From an uncultured Clostridia bacterium (GTDB taxonomy: Bacteria; Bacillota; Clostridia; Peptostreptococcales; Anaerovoracaceae): a stretch of DNA of 40,596 nt. The stretch is from NCBI GenBank assembly GCA_938045615.1, contig CALIBC010000253.1:1-40596 (forward strand). The letters run 5' to 3'. A program made the translations under genes and the position numbers. The notes under the pieces were generated by a model. That model saw only the letters and a list, made by a program, of their open reading frames with translations, did not search any database and was not told the origin of the DNA. Positions 1-9,072 of this stretch are shown here, one piece after another; within the stretch, counting starts at the first letter, position 1, and every line of letters starts with the position of its first letter.

Positions 1-176
1 GCCGGTGAGCTCTTACCTCACCATTTCAACCTTACCACGGCATTATCCGTTTCGGCGGTATGTTTCTGTTGCACTTTCCCTATAGTTACCTACGCCGGAC
101 GTTATCACGGCATCCTTGCCCTGTGGAGCCCGGACTTTCCTCATGCCATAGGCACGCGACCATCTGACCTACCCAT
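1..176 (-). ncRNA. rnpB: RNase P RNA, bacterial class A (5' part, cut by window edge)
   Basis: The catalytic RNA of ribonuclease P, which matures tRNA 5' ends. On the minus strand the conserved 5' core is readable: GAGGAAAGTCCGGGCTCC followed by ACAGGGCA, then the GTAGGTAACTATAGGGAAAGTGC-like region and the AACAGAAACATACCGCC block. These are hallmark class A sequences. The 5' end is placed near 176 from a promoter at 185-213. The 3' half, including the strand that would close the long-range pairings, lies beyond position 1, so the gene is incomplete here. Confidence 0.95.
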
Positions 177-184
177 AAATATGT

Positions 185-213
185 ATTTTACCACAGATAA
201 GGGTTGATATCAA
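185..213 (-). promoter_or_regulatory. SigA-type promoter of rnpB
   Basis: On the minus strand TTGATA (208-213) and TAAAAT (185-190) are separated by exactly 17 nt. This predicts a start near 177-179, matching the 5' end of the RNase P RNA. The promoter lies over the stop codon and last codons of the Nif3-family gene. Confidence 0.7.
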
Positions 214-991
214 TTGAAGAAGCGATAATATCACACTCTCCAATCGAATCGCTTCCAAAGTTTTCTTTTTCAAAATAATCCTTCAGTATACTGCACATGT
301 TCGGTGCAAATATCTTCTCCGTACCGTAATGTCCGGCATCGAGCACTGGAATGTTTATCGCTCTTGCGGCCTGTGCGTCATGATATTTCACATCCCCCGT
401 AATGTACAGATCACAGCCTTCCTTTGCAGCATCGTCGATAAATCCGGCGCCGCCGCCCGTACACCAACCGAGCTTTTTGACTTTGATATTTGGCTCTCCC
501 ACATACTTGAAGTATTTTGAATCCACGCCAAAAACCTCCGCCGCATATCGGACAAGCGCCTCAATGCTCATCTCTTCTTTCAGGAATCCTCTTCTGCAAA
601 AAGGATTACAGTTTTCAAAAAAACCGACATTCTGCAATTTAAGGAGTTTACCCAGATAGTCGTTGTTTCCTCCGTCCATCTTGTCAAACGATGTATGGCA
701 GGCATATACCGATATCCCGTGCTCGATACATCTTGTTATGTATCTGCCCGTAAATTCGCGGCTGTCTATGCTCTTCAGCCCTTGCCTTGTCATCGGATGA
801 TGCGTGATTATCATGTCCACACTCTCTGAAATGGCTTCATCTATGACAGCATCCGTGATCTCAAGGGCAGTCAATATCTTTTTGACTTCGTTTCCTTGTG
901 TGTTTACCTGTATGCCACAGTTGTCCCATTCTTCCGCAAGTTCTCCGGGGCAAATTTTCTCCATGGCAGTGAAAAAATATTGTTTATCCAT
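188..991 (-). CDS. Nif3-like dinuclear metal center protein (YqfO family)
   Basis: A 267-residue Nif3/YqfO-family protein, a cytoplasmic oligomeric protein binding two metal ions. Family members are often annotated as GTP cyclohydrolase I type 2, but the true reaction is unsettled. Metal-site motifs are visible: ITHHPMT near residue 63, ACHTSFD near 97 and DAGHYGTEK near 220. The length fits the short form lacking the PII-like insert that makes Bacillus YqfO about 370 residues. The start follows a GGAGG that lies inside the end of trmK, and the genes are only 6 nt apart, so translation is probably coupled. The rpoD-trmK-nif3 order is conserved in Firmicutes. Confidence 0.9.
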   Translation of the reverse strand: MDKQYFFTAMEKICPGELAEEWDNCGIQVNTQGNEVKKILTALEITDAVIDEAISESVDMIITHHPMTRQGLKSIDSREFTGRYITRCIEHGISVYACHTSFDKMDGGNNDYLGKLLKLQNVGFFENCNPFCRRGFLKEEMSIEALVRYAAEVFGVDSKYFKYVGEPNIKVKKLGWCTGGGAGFIDDAAKEGCDLYITGDVKYHDAQAARAINIPVLDAGHYGTEKIFAPNMCSILKDYFEKENFGSDSIGECDIIASSIDINPYLW

Positions 992-997
992 CGTCTG

Positions 998-1735
998 TCA
1001 GTCCTCCGTTTCCTTTAGTCCGTTCATCAAAAATTCAAGTCTGAGTATTTTTTTCTCAAGCTCTCTTATTTTGCCGGCGCTGCCAACCTCCGCGCCACTC
1101 ACCGAATTCATTTCTATTTTTTCTTTGATTGCGCAGTGCTTGCTCCATTCCCTTTTCAGATATTCAAATGTGTATTTGTTGCGATCACGTAACAATGTAT
1201 CCGGGTACTCCCAACGCACATCTTCTCGCAAAGGGCGCTTGTCTGCGGACTCATCCGTTCCACTGCTTGCAACCGTCAGTACCAGCGGGATATATTTCCC
1301 TTCACGCACCGGTATTTCTTTTTCTATTATAAACCCTATTTCGTTCAGGGAAAATCTCAATTTGGCAATATTGTTTCTCGGCTGGAGGATGTATCTTGCG
1401 AATGTTCTTGCATGCTCAAGGTCGCTTTTGATTATCTCGGAGATCAGGATCCCCCCCATTCCGGCAATTACGACTGTGTCTACTTCACCCGGCTTCAGAA
1501 CCTTGAGCCCGTTCCCCTCCCTTAGATCAAATTCCTTTGAAGGCATGTATTCCTTGCAGTCCGTAAGAGCTTTTTTCAATGACTCACCGCTTATGTCCGA
1601 CAAAACAACTTTCGGTGACTTTTGGGTCTGTGTCAAGTATATCGGAAGAAACCCGTGATCCGTGCCTATGTCGGCCACACTCTCCCCCGGATTCACTTGA
1701 TCCGCTATTGTTTGTAATCTCTCGCTTAACCTCAT
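998..1735 (-). CDS. trmK: tRNA (adenine-22 N1)-methyltransferase TrmK
   Basis: A 245-residue SAM-dependent methyltransferase that makes m1A22 in tRNA (YqfN/TrmK family). The N-terminal Rossmann motif I VADIGTDHGFLPIYL is near residues 19-33, and VVIAGMGG near 87-94 corresponds to the motif IV region; both are typical of TrmK. The C-terminus (about 170-240) is charged and likely coiled-coil, as in the family. The start follows AAGGAG/GGGAG motifs. It sits just downstream of the rpoD terminator, so expression depends on readthrough or a promoter not clearly seen here. It is translated just before the nif3-like gene. Confidence 0.92.
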   Translation of the reverse strand: MRLSERLQTIADQVNPGESVADIGTDHGFLPIYLTQTQKSPKVVLSDISGESLKKALTDCKEYMPSKEFDLREGNGLKVLKPGEVDTVVIAGMGGILISEIIKSDLEHARTFARYILQPRNNIAKLRFSLNEIGFIIEKEIPVREGKYIPLVLTVASSGTDESADKRPLREDVRWEYPDTLLRDRNKYTFEYLKREWSKHCAIKEKIEMNSVSGAEVGSAGKIRELEKKILRLEFLMNGLKETED

Positions 1736-1765
1736 TTTCTCCCGCTCTCCTTAATTTTCTTTCTT

Positions 1766-1795
1766 AAAAAGAACCCCACCCAAGCGATGGAGTTC
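1766..1795 (-). terminator. Intrinsic terminator after rpoD
   Basis: On the minus strand the arms GAACTCCA (1788-1795) and TGGGGTTC (1771-1778) pair with one G-T wobble. They are followed directly by TTTTT (1766-1770). This ends the dnaG-rpoD run and separates it from trmK. Confidence 0.75.
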
Positions 1796-1903
1796 CGGAA
1801 TAAGTTAAACCTGCGATAAACGCCTCTATGCCGACTTTCGATCTCATCAAGTCGCCATCCGAACAACTTACCGACCGGGATTTTTCTAACCGACCGGTTT
1901 TAG

Positions 1904-3220
1904 CTATTCAAGATAATCTTTTAATTTTTTGCTTCTGCTCGGGTGACGCAATTTCCTCAAAGCCTTGGCCTCTATCTGGCGAATGCGTTCTCTGGTCACG
2001 TCAAATTCCCTGCCGACCTCCTCAAGAGTCCTGGTTCGTCCATCGTCCAGTCCGAAACGGAGTTTCAGGACTTTCTGCTCCCTGTCCGTGAGCGTGTTCA
2101 AAACCTCAACCAGCTGTTCCTTCAGCATTGAAAAAGCCGCTGCCTCGGCAGGTGCGGGGACATCATCGTCGGGAATGAAGTCTCCCAGATGACTGTCTTC
2201 TTCTTCTCCTATCGGTGTTTCAAGGGAAACGGGTTCCTGCGCAATCTTTTGTATTTCTCGCACTTTGTCTACCGTTATCCCCATTTCCTTTGAAATTTCG
2301 TCAGGCGTCGGCTCTCTGCCCAATGTCTGAAGGAGCTGTCTGGAAATCCGTATCAGCTTGTTTATGGTCTCCACCATGTGTACCGGAATCCTTATGGTTC
2401 TCGCCTGATCTGCGATGGATCTTGTGATCGCCTGTCTTATCCACCACGTGGCGTAAGTAGAAAACTTGTAACCCTTCCTGTAATCGAACTTATCTACAGC
2501 CTTGATAAGACCGAGGTTCCCTTCCTGTATCAGATCGAGAAAAAGCATTCCGCGTCCGACATATCTTTTGGCGATACTGACCACAAGCCTGAGATTGGCT
2601 TCACACAGGCGCTTCTTGGAATACTCGTCTCCCGCCTCCATTTTTTTCGCAAGATCTATCTCCTCATCCGCCGTCAAAAGAGGAACCTTTCCAATCTCCT
2701 TTAAATACATCCTGACGGGATCGTCTATCGCTATCCCTTTCGGAACGGCGACATCCGCACCCACATCACCGCTCTTTTTTATCTCCGCAACGCCCGGATC
2801 GCTTTTGTGATCATCTTCGTCGTCCTCACCATCTTCGTTTCCCAGCATAATCGAAAAATCTTCGGGTGAAGATTCCGATGTTATTTCAACATCTCTTGAC
2901 AGTAATGACTCATATATGTCATCGATCATATTCTTGTCTATGTCGTATGAGTCCAGATAATCCGCCATGTCGGAGTAAGTTAAAACCTTGTTCTTTTCCT
3001 TTGCGCGAAGCATCAGACGCAAAATGAGTTCTTCTTTCATCCGTTCAGGACTTAAGAGTTTTACGGGATCTTCCGTCTCGTCAATCGGGATTTCCACATT
3101 CTCATCCACATCCGTATCAACGTCAACACCGGCATTGGTTTTTACTCTACCCTCATCAAGCATTCGTTCCTTGATGATATCGGAACCAATTAATTCACTT
3201 TTGATTGTATTCTTACTCAT
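1904..3220 (-). CDS. rpoD: RNA polymerase primary sigma factor SigA/RpoD
   Basis: A 438-residue housekeeping sigma-70 factor. Region 1.1-like sequence with an acidic linker fills about residues 50-165. Region 1.2 starts at DPVRMYLKEIG, region 2 holds LRLVVSIAKRYVGRG and the melting segment FSTYATWWIRQAI, region 3 follows, and region 4 ends with VTRERIRQIEAKALRKL and the typical HPSRSKKLKDYLE tail. The start has an AAGGGGT Shine-Dalgarno. dnaG lies 16 nt upstream, the classic macromolecular-synthesis pairing. Promoters seen elsewhere in the window fit recognition by this factor. Confidence 0.98.
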   Translation of the reverse strand: MSKNTIKSELIGSDIIKERMLDEGRVKTNAGVDVDTDVDENVEIPIDETEDPVKLLSPERMKEELILRLMLRAKEKNKVLTYSDMADYLDSYDIDKNMIDDIYESLLSRDVEITSESSPEDFSIMLGNEDGEDDEDDHKSDPGVAEIKKSGDVGADVAVPKGIAIDDPVRMYLKEIGKVPLLTADEEIDLAKKMEAGDEYSKKRLCEANLRLVVSIAKRYVGRGMLFLDLIQEGNLGLIKAVDKFDYRKGYKFSTYATWWIRQAITRSIADQARTIRIPVHMVETINKLIRISRQLLQTLGREPTPDEISKEMGITVDKVREIQKIAQEPVSLETPIGEEEDSHLGDFIPDDDVPAPAEAAAFSMLKEQLVEVLNTLTDREQKVLKLRFGLDDGRTRTLEEVGREFDVTRERIRQIEAKALRKLRHPSRSKKLKDYLE

Positions 3221-3236
3221 CGTTACCCCTTACAAT

Positions 3237-5012
3237 TTACCGTTGAATCAATTTTTTGTCCTTTTGAACCCTCATCAATTCATCCGTAATATCCCTTATA
3301 AATTCTTCGTCGCTCTGTTCTTCCGCCATCGACAGCTTTACAAAAAGCTGCCTCTCTTTTTCGGACAAAATCTCGAGTTTATTCTTTGAAACACATTCCT
3401 TGAATAAATTGTGGTGATTGCCATCGATTACGGTGGATGAAAGTATGTCCTGCAAATTCATCCCATCCTCGTCCTCAAGCATCGCCATCACATCTTCCAT
3501 CTCAATAAATCGTTTCCGTCCGAAACTTTTTTTGGCGGCCGTAAGCACTCTATTTAAAAAAGCGGATCGAACCAATCCGGGTTCATTCATAATCTTGCCT
3601 ATGTACACATCGTCGGTCAATGCCAATTTGATCAGCACCCTTTCCAGTGATGAAACAGCGCCGTTTTTCTCATCCCGACCCGCGCCATGCGCCTCCGGGA
3701 ATTTACGTCGTTTGGATCCGGGTTCTTTCACTGTCTTTCCGGTCGTCGCAGTCCTGTCCAATTCCCTTTCTATCGCACTTTCCGCTATTCCGGTTTCTTT
3801 TGATACTTTCTTCTTGTATATCTCTCGTTCGATCGGTGTAAGTTTTGCCAGTATACCGATCGCTTGGTTCAAATATTCCAGTCGATCTTCGTCGTTTCCA
3901 AGGTCAAAGCCTTCCTTTGCCGATTCAAGTTTATACTCCGCATAAGGTATAGCTGTTTTGGCCAATTCCACAAAGGCTTCCTTCCCGTTATTCTTTATGT
4001 ATTCGTCAGGGTCTTTTCCGTCTGTCACATGCAACACCCGTACTTTTACATTCTCGTTTCTGAGGATTTCAATCCCGCGCAATGCCGCCTTTCTGCCCGC
4101 CGCATCCGCATCATAGCTCAAGACCACTTCATTGACGTGTCTTTTCAGCAGTCTCGCCTGATTCTCGGTAAGCGCGGTACCGAGACTGGCAGCCACATTC
4201 TCAATCCCGCTTTGGAACAGGGAAATCACATCCATATAGCCTTCTACCAGTATCATATTCCCTTTTTTACCCGCAGCCTGCCTTGCAACATTCAGCGCAT
4301 ACAGGTTGTTCTTTTTACGAAAGATCTTGCTTTCCGATGAGTTCAGGTACTTAGGAGTATCATCGCCCGAGATCGCTCTGCCACCGAACCCTATCACCTT
4401 CCCTGCGGTATTTATTATCGGAAACATTACACGGTTGCGGAATCTATCATAACATTTACCACTTTTGGATGAAATCAAACTTAAATCCAACATTTTTTTA
4501 TCGTCCACGCCGTGAGATTTCAGGTATCTGTAAAGGCTGTCCCAATTTTCGTCCGCATATCCTATTCCAAACTTTTTGAGAATCTCCGGTCGTATCCCTC
4601 TTTTTTTCATGTAAATATAACCCGGGTTTTTCCCGTCTTTGAAAGCATCGTAAAAAAAACGTGCCGCCAACCTGTTTATTTCATAATACTCGTCTCTGTT
4701 CTCATACCGGGCGCCCCGTTCAATTTTGATTCCATGCTCACGCGCAAGTTTGTCCACGGCATCCGTAAAATCCATATTATAATACTGTCTAACAAATCCG
4801 ATGACATCACCGAACGCCCCACATCCGAAGCATGTATAGGATCTGCGAGATTCGGAAACCATGAAAGACGGAGTCTTTTCATGGTGAAACGGGCACAGTC
4901 CCTTGAAATTCGATCCGGCTCTTTCAAGTTTGACCACTTGCCCCACAACATCGACTATGCTGATCCTGTCCTTTATATTTTCAATTGTCGAAGGTGAAAT
5001 CGAAAAACCCAT
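3237..5012 (-). CDS. dnaG: DNA primase
   Basis: A 591-residue primase that makes RNA primers for replication. The zinc-binding CHC2 domain is at the N-terminus (C40, H43, C61, C64). The TOPRIM core follows, with EGYMDVISL and SYDADAAGRKA carrying the metal-binding acidic residues. A C-terminal helicase-binding region completes it. I chose the ATG at 5012 (MGFSISPST); in-frame TTG and ATG codons further up (5036, 5024) overlap the dgt stop and have no correctly spaced ribosome site, whereas AAGGGG lies 12 nt before the chosen start. dgt is directly upstream and rpoD directly downstream. Confidence 0.96.
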   Translation of the reverse strand: MGFSISPSTIENIKDRISIVDVVGQVVKLERAGSNFKGLCPFHHEKTPSFMVSESRRSYTCFGCGAFGDVIGFVRQYYNMDFTDAVDKLAREHGIKIERGARYENRDEYYEINRLAARFFYDAFKDGKNPGYIYMKKRGIRPEILKKFGIGYADENWDSLYRYLKSHGVDDKKMLDLSLISSKSGKCYDRFRNRVMFPIINTAGKVIGFGGRAISGDDTPKYLNSSESKIFRKKNNLYALNVARQAAGKKGNMILVEGYMDVISLFQSGIENVAASLGTALTENQARLLKRHVNEVVLSYDADAAGRKAALRGIEILRNENVKVRVLHVTDGKDPDEYIKNNGKEAFVELAKTAIPYAEYKLESAKEGFDLGNDEDRLEYLNQAIGILAKLTPIEREIYKKKVSKETGIAESAIERELDRTATTGKTVKEPGSKRRKFPEAHGAGRDEKNGAVSSLERVLIKLALTDDVYIGKIMNEPGLVRSAFLNRVLTAAKKSFGRKRFIEMEDVMAMLEDEDGMNLQDILSSTVIDGNHHNLFKECVSKNKLEILSEKERQLFVKLSMAEEQSDEEFIRDITDELMRVQKDKKLIQR

Positions 5013-5032
5013 TTGTGTCCGCATCCCCTTTT

Positions 5033-6046
5033 TCAAAAAACAGATTTCTTGGGAACAAACAGATCCGTATACAGCGACAGTGCGTATCTGTCCGTCATGC
5101 CGGCAACGTAATCCTTCACCGCCGTATTTGTTCCCTCTTTTTTTGCAAGACCCTGCAAGTCTTTCGGCATTCTTCTCGTATGTTTCAAAAAATATCCGTA
5201 AAGCGAAGTTATCACGGTCTCAATCTTTGCCAGATCTTCTTCCTTTTTGACTTTTGGACTCTTGTAGACATTTCCGAACATGAAGCTTCTCAGTTTGGAA
5301 AGCTCCGCGGCGTATTGATCGTCCATGGAGACAGTCTGCTTTCCATCGCTGTTGTTTACAACATTTTCTATCATATTCCTTATCCTGTCTCCGTGCGTGT
5401 GGCCGAACAGTTTCAGGGATGTCTCCGGAATATCCTCCTGCTTTATGACTTTACTTCTGACAGCATCGTCTATATCGTGATTTATATATGCGATCCTGTC
5501 GCTTATCTTTACGACCTGACCCTCCGCCGTGTTCGGGACAATGGATCCCGTGTGATTCAGAATTCCGTTACGCACCTCATGTGTAAGATTCATCCCTCTC
5601 CTGTTTTTATGTTCTTCAAGAATATCAACCACTCTCAGGCTCTGTTCGTTGTGGCGAAAGCCTCCGGGGTGGATGGTGTTGAGAACCGCTTCCCCATTGT
5701 GGCCAAACGGGGTGTGCCCAAGATCGTGCCCCAACGCTATGGCTTCGGTCAAATCAACGTTTAGATTCAGTATTGTGGCGATGGTTCGCGCGACCTGATT
5801 TACCTCAAGCGTATGGGTAAGCCTGGTTCTGTAGTGATCGTCCTCAGGTGCCAGAAAGACCTGTGTCTTATGCATAAGTCTTCTAAATGCCTTTGAGTGT
5901 ATAATCCGATCTCTATCCCGTTGAAAATCCGTACGGAAAGGGCAGGGTTCCTCATCTTCCTGCCTACCCGCACCGCATGCCGCCTTGCAGGCAAACGGTG
6001 AGAGTTCACGTATTTCCTTTTGCTCCAATTCGATCCTTTTTTGCAT
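5033..6046 (-). CDS. dgt: dGTP triphosphohydrolase-like HD-domain protein
   Basis: A 337-residue HD-superfamily phosphohydrolase of the deoxyguanosinetriphosphate triphosphohydrolase-like family, which cleaves dNTPs to nucleoside and tripolyphosphate. The core shows FRTDFQRDRDRIIHSKAFRRL near residue 37, the metal-ligand motifs TRLTHTLEVNQVA and HDLGHTPFGHNGE, and KISDRIAYINHDIDDA. The ribosome site is weak. It lies between dut and dnaG, so two nucleotide-pool enzymes are co-expressed with primase. Substrate preference among dNTPs cannot be read from sequence. The N-terminus carries a short Cys/Ala-rich insert (residues 17-33) just before the conserved core. Confidence 0.93.
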   Translation of the reverse strand: MQKRIELEQKEIRELSPFACKAACGAGRQEDEEPCPFRTDFQRDRDRIIHSKAFRRLMHKTQVFLAPEDDHYRTRLTHTLEVNQVARTIATILNLNVDLTEAIALGHDLGHTPFGHNGEAVLNTIHPGGFRHNEQSLRVVDILEEHKNRRGMNLTHEVRNGILNHTGSIVPNTAEGQVVKISDRIAYINHDIDDAVRSKVIKQEDIPETSLKLFGHTHGDRIRNMIENVVNNSDGKQTVSMDDQYAAELSKLRSFMFGNVYKSPKVKKEEDLAKIETVITSLYGYFLKHTRRMPKDLQGLAKKEGTNTAVKDYVAGMTDRYALSLYTDLFVPKKSVF

Positions 6047-6064
6047 ATCCGTAAAATCAAGTCC

Positions 6065-6493
6065 TCATATTCCGGTATGTCCAAAGCCTCCGCTTCCTCT
6101 CTGCGAGTCGGAAAGCTTTGCAACCGGCACCATCCTCACTTTTTCCGTCTTGGCGATCACGATCTGCGCCACCCTGTCGCCGTTTTTTATCGTGAAATCG
6201 GTGTCGCTCCAGTTTATTAGAGGAATTTTAATTTCTCCCCTGTAGTCACTGTCCACAGTTCCTATTCCGTTCACGACCCCGATGCCATGTTCTATGGCAA
6301 GTCCGCTCCTTGCTCTTACCTGCGCCTCATATCCTGCGGGCACCTCAAAATAAAGTCCTGTGGGTATAAGTGCTCTGCATCCTGCGGCGAGCACCAAATC
6401 CTCATCCAGAAATGCGCTTATATCAAACCCCGCAGCACCCTCGGACCTGTACTCGGGCACTACGCCGCTTTCACTTATTATCTTCAGTTCCAT
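6065..6493 (-). CDS. dut: dUTP diphosphatase
   Basis: A 142-residue trimeric dUTPase that converts dUTP to dUMP and keeps uracil out of DNA. All five motifs are present: AAGFDISA, RARSGLA, GTVDSDYRGEI with its catalytic Asp, GDRVAQIVI and the C-terminal RGSGGFGHTG arm. The start at 6493 (MELKII) lies 2 nt after the stop of the upstream peptidase gene; an in-frame extension to 6547 overlaps that gene and adds unrelated residues, so I rejected it. It belongs to the M16-dut-dgt-dnaG-rpoD run. Confidence 0.96.
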   Translation of the reverse strand: MELKIISESGVVPEYRSEGAAGFDISAFLDEDLVLAAGCRALIPTGLYFEVPAGYEAQVRARSGLAIEHGIGVVNGIGTVDSDYRGEIKIPLINWSDTDFTIKNGDRVAQIVIAKTEKVRMVPVAKLSDSQRGSGGFGHTGI

Positions 6494-6495
6494 AC

Positions 6496-7764
6496 TTAAC
6501 CTCTTCCGACGATATTTTTCAGGTTCACTCGTTTTCCCGAGACGCACGATGCACTGTAGGTTTCAAAGTCGCAAATAATACCCTTTACCTCGTCCAGCGA
6601 CTCTTTCGTCACCGTATCATATCCTTTCATGACTTCCTCCGGCGTAAAGACGTAGTCCAACAACAGATAATTTTTCCCGTTGAGCATCATCCTTGTGGTG
6701 GTGTTTTCTCCGCTGAAAACATAACTCGCTTTCATTTGTTCTTTCGACGATCTCAATTCTTCATCCGATACGGCTGTTTGAGAGAGTTTCTTCAGTTCTT
6801 CCCGTATTCCGGCCACCGCATCTCCGACTTTATCGTGAGCCACTCCGGCATAGATTTCAAAATAGCCGTCAGAACTGAAATTTCCTATGGAGGAATATAC
6901 AGAATATGCAAGTCCCTTTCTTTCCCTTATGTTTTGAAAAAGTCTGGAGCTCATGCTCCCACCGAGCAGATTGTTCAAAACCTGAAAAGCATAAAAGCCG
7001 TCATCAAGTGTTTTCATGCCTTTCGTCCCGAGACAAAGATGTGTCTGATTTATATCCTTGACCTGTAGCTTTGCAAAAGGTTTGTATTCTCCTTTTGTCT
7101 CTTTGTTTTTTTCCTTGGTTTCCGCAAGTCTGCTGAATTTGTCCGCAAAGTATCCGCATACGTCCTGCTCATCAAAGTTGCCTGCGACCGAAACCACTAT
7201 GCTGTCTCTGGTATATTGTTGCGCAACGTATTTTTTTATTGTCGCATGCGTTATTTTCTTAAGTGACGAAGCCGTGCCCAATATTGAATTGGCAAGGCTT
7301 CCTCCCTTGAATATATTTGTCACAAGGCTTTCGTGGGCAAGATCGTCGGGATCGTCCTTTGTCATCTTTATTTCCTCACAGATCACCTTTCTCTCCCTGT
7401 TCATTTCCTCTGAATCAAAAACAGAATTCTCTATCATATCAACTAAAACATCCGCCGCTTTTTTATAATTCTCAGCAACCGATTTTACGTAGTAGCACGT
7501 CATTTCTTTTGAAGTGAACGCATTTATCTGACCGCCTATTTTGTCTATGTCGCCGGCTATGTCGTAAGGTCCTCTTTTCTCGGTTCCCTTGAACATCATA
7601 TGTTCAACAAAATGCGATATTCCCGCATTGTTCTTCTCCTCGTCTATGGCGCCTGCCCTTACCATTATTCCCAAGGCAATTGAACGAACCTGCGGCATCT
7701 TTTCCATGATGAGTCTGACGCCGTTATCGAGAGTTTTGGTTTTTATCACATTTTGATCGCTCAT
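6496..7764 (-). CDS. M16 (insulinase-family) zinc peptidase
   Basis: A 422-residue peptidase of the pitrilysin/insulinase family. The inverted zinc motif HFVEHMMFKGTEKR (HxxEH) is near residues 48-61, with the distal zinc-ligand Glu expected in the NRERKVICEEI segment. The length fits a single two-domain M16B unit that works as a dimer, related to Bacillus MlpA/YmxG. There is no signal peptide, so it is cytoplasmic. A GGAGG precedes the ATG. It lies directly upstream of dut, and its natural substrate is unknown. Confidence 0.93.
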   Translation of the reverse strand: MSDQNVIKTKTLDNGVRLIMEKMPQVRSIALGIMVRAGAIDEEKNNAGISHFVEHMMFKGTEKRGPYDIAGDIDKIGGQINAFTSKEMTCYYVKSVAENYKKAADVLVDMIENSVFDSEEMNRERKVICEEIKMTKDDPDDLAHESLVTNIFKGGSLANSILGTASSLKKITHATIKKYVAQQYTRDSIVVSVAGNFDEQDVCGYFADKFSRLAETKEKNKETKGEYKPFAKLQVKDINQTHLCLGTKGMKTLDDGFYAFQVLNNLLGGSMSSRLFQNIRERKGLAYSVYSSIGNFSSDGYFEIYAGVAHDKVGDAVAGIREELKKLSQTAVSDEELRSSKEQMKASYVFSGENTTTRMMLNGKNYLLLDYVFTPEEVMKGYDTVTKESLDEVKGIICDFETYSASCVSGKRVNLKNIVGRG

Positions 7765-7794
7765 TTTTTTCCCTCCAGTAAATCCTTCTTTCGG

Positions 7795-7971
7795 TTACTC
7801 TTTGTTTTTGTTGTTCAGGACAAGCAAGACAACCAGCACCACCGCAACAGCTACAAGGCTTATCATTTCGGCTTTTTTTCCAAGCGCCGCGCCAAGAAAC
7901 TTCGCAAGTGACAGTATTATCAAAAACGCAAATATCACGGCTGCCATAATATATATTGACTTTTTACCCAT
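7795..7971 (-). CDS. Small two-pass membrane protein (58 aa), unknown
   Basis: A short gene, starting MGKKSIYIMAAVIFAF and ending VLLVLNNKNKE. GGAGTAATT precedes the ATG, a good Shine-Dalgarno. Two hydrophobic segments (about residues 6-27 and 36-53) are joined by a short basic loop, GKKAE. It fills the space between the YkvI-like transporter and the M16 gene, on the same strand and with tight spacing (30 nt to the next start), which supports it being real. I do not recognise a family. Confidence 0.65.
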   Translation of the reverse strand: MGKKSIYIMAAVIFAFLIILSLAKFLGAALGKKAEMISLVAVAVVLVVLLVLNNKNKE

Positions 7972-7997
7972 AATTACTCCCCACTACCCGCTTTTCA

Positions 7998-9065
7998 TTA
8001 TTTTTTAGCTTTGGAGCATGCGATTTTCAAAAAATGCAGTGTCAACATCAGTATAATTATTACTCCAAAACACCCCTCTACTGGATATATATATGCCACT
8101 ATATTTTTAAAGCCCGCAAGCCCCAGCAGATATCCTATAAAGATAGCGAATAAAATGATTTTTTTCTTGTGAGGGCCTTCGGGAATTTTGGTTGTAAAAC
8201 CGTAAAAAACGCTGGTTGCGGCTGAATATATGGAAATATACAGCACCACACCGTATATGACATTCACGGAGACGGATATCCGTGCCGAATATCCCAGCAT
8301 CGGCAAATCCAGTCCTGCTGTAAAACTCATGTCCCTCTGCAGCGCCGCCACCAGTGTAAAAGTCATGAATCCGAGCAGCAATCCGCCTATGGCCGAACCG
8401 GTCAAAGCATCTTTTTCGCTCTTTGCGTTAAGACATGTGGTTGCACCTATCGGGATGGTACCCAATATGTTATATGCGACATAGAGAGGCGCCGCAACAT
8501 ACCATTTTGAGATCATTCCAAGATTTTCAGGTTCGTATTTTCCTCCACTTTTTATCGTGCCGGAAAATATCACGTACACGCAAAGACCCATGACAACCAA
8601 AAATAGGACAGGCACAATATATCTGAAGAATTTGGATATGCGTTTAAAATCTCCCAAAACCGTTGCAGCCACCAAAATCGCTATCAATGCTCCTCCTACT
8701 GCCCTGTGAATCCCGAATTGCTGATAGAGAAACGAGCCTCCTGCGGCCGTCATCGAAATTATGGTTGTAAAGAGAAAAGCCGCCATCATATAGCCAATGG
8801 TTTCCGCAACTTTTTTATTGTCTACAACAGAGATTATCCTCCCCATATCGGAAGTATCCAGCTCCACGGCAATAAAACCGATCATGAACGCCAGCAGAGC
8901 GAATGCCGTTCCTGCGAGTATCGATCCTAAAAATCCGCCTTTGCCAAAGAGGCCGAAGAATTGCCATGTCTCTCTGCCGGAAGCGAAACCGGCACCCACT
9001 ATCACACCGACATACATGCCCGCCACGCTTATAAAATTCAAATTTTCTTTTTCTTTCAATCCCAT
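7998..9065 (-). CDS. YkvI-like multi-pass membrane transporter
   Basis: A 355-residue integral membrane protein with about ten hydrophobic segments. The N-terminal signature GMYVGVIVGAGFASGRETWQFF matches the YkvI family (COG3949), distant relatives of the APC/LeuT-type amino-acid transporters; the glycine-rich unwound first helix is visible. The substrate is unknown. GGGAG lies almost against the ATG at 9065, while a TTG codon two codons later has normal spacing to the same site, so the start could be 9059. It follows murI by 7 nt, suggesting co-transcription. Confidence 0.82.
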   Translation of the reverse strand: MGLKEKENLNFISVAGMYVGVIVGAGFASGRETWQFFGLFGKGGFLGSILAGTAFALLAFMIGFIAVELDTSDMGRIISVVDNKKVAETIGYMMAAFLFTTIISMTAAGGSFLYQQFGIHRAVGGALIAILVAATVLGDFKRISKFFRYIVPVLFLVVMGLCVYVIFSGTIKSGGKYEPENLGMISKWYVAAPLYVAYNILGTIPIGATTCLNAKSEKDALTGSAIGGLLLGFMTFTLVAALQRDMSFTAGLDLPMLGYSARISVSVNVIYGVVLYISIYSAATSVFYGFTTKIPEGPHKKKIILFAIFIGYLLGLAGFKNIVAYIYPVEGCFGVIIILMLTLHFLKIACSKAKK

Positions 9066-9072
9066 TCTCCCA

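Noticed and set aside
804..1658. Plus-strand ORF of 284 codons
   Set aside because: Antisense to trmK and the nif3-like gene; the Ser/Leu-rich translation is typical of a shadow frame.
1860..1910. Repeated CCGGTCGGT(T/A)AG downstream of rpoD
   Set aside because: Only two short copies, no hairpin with a T-run; probably chance. The real terminator is at 1766-1795.
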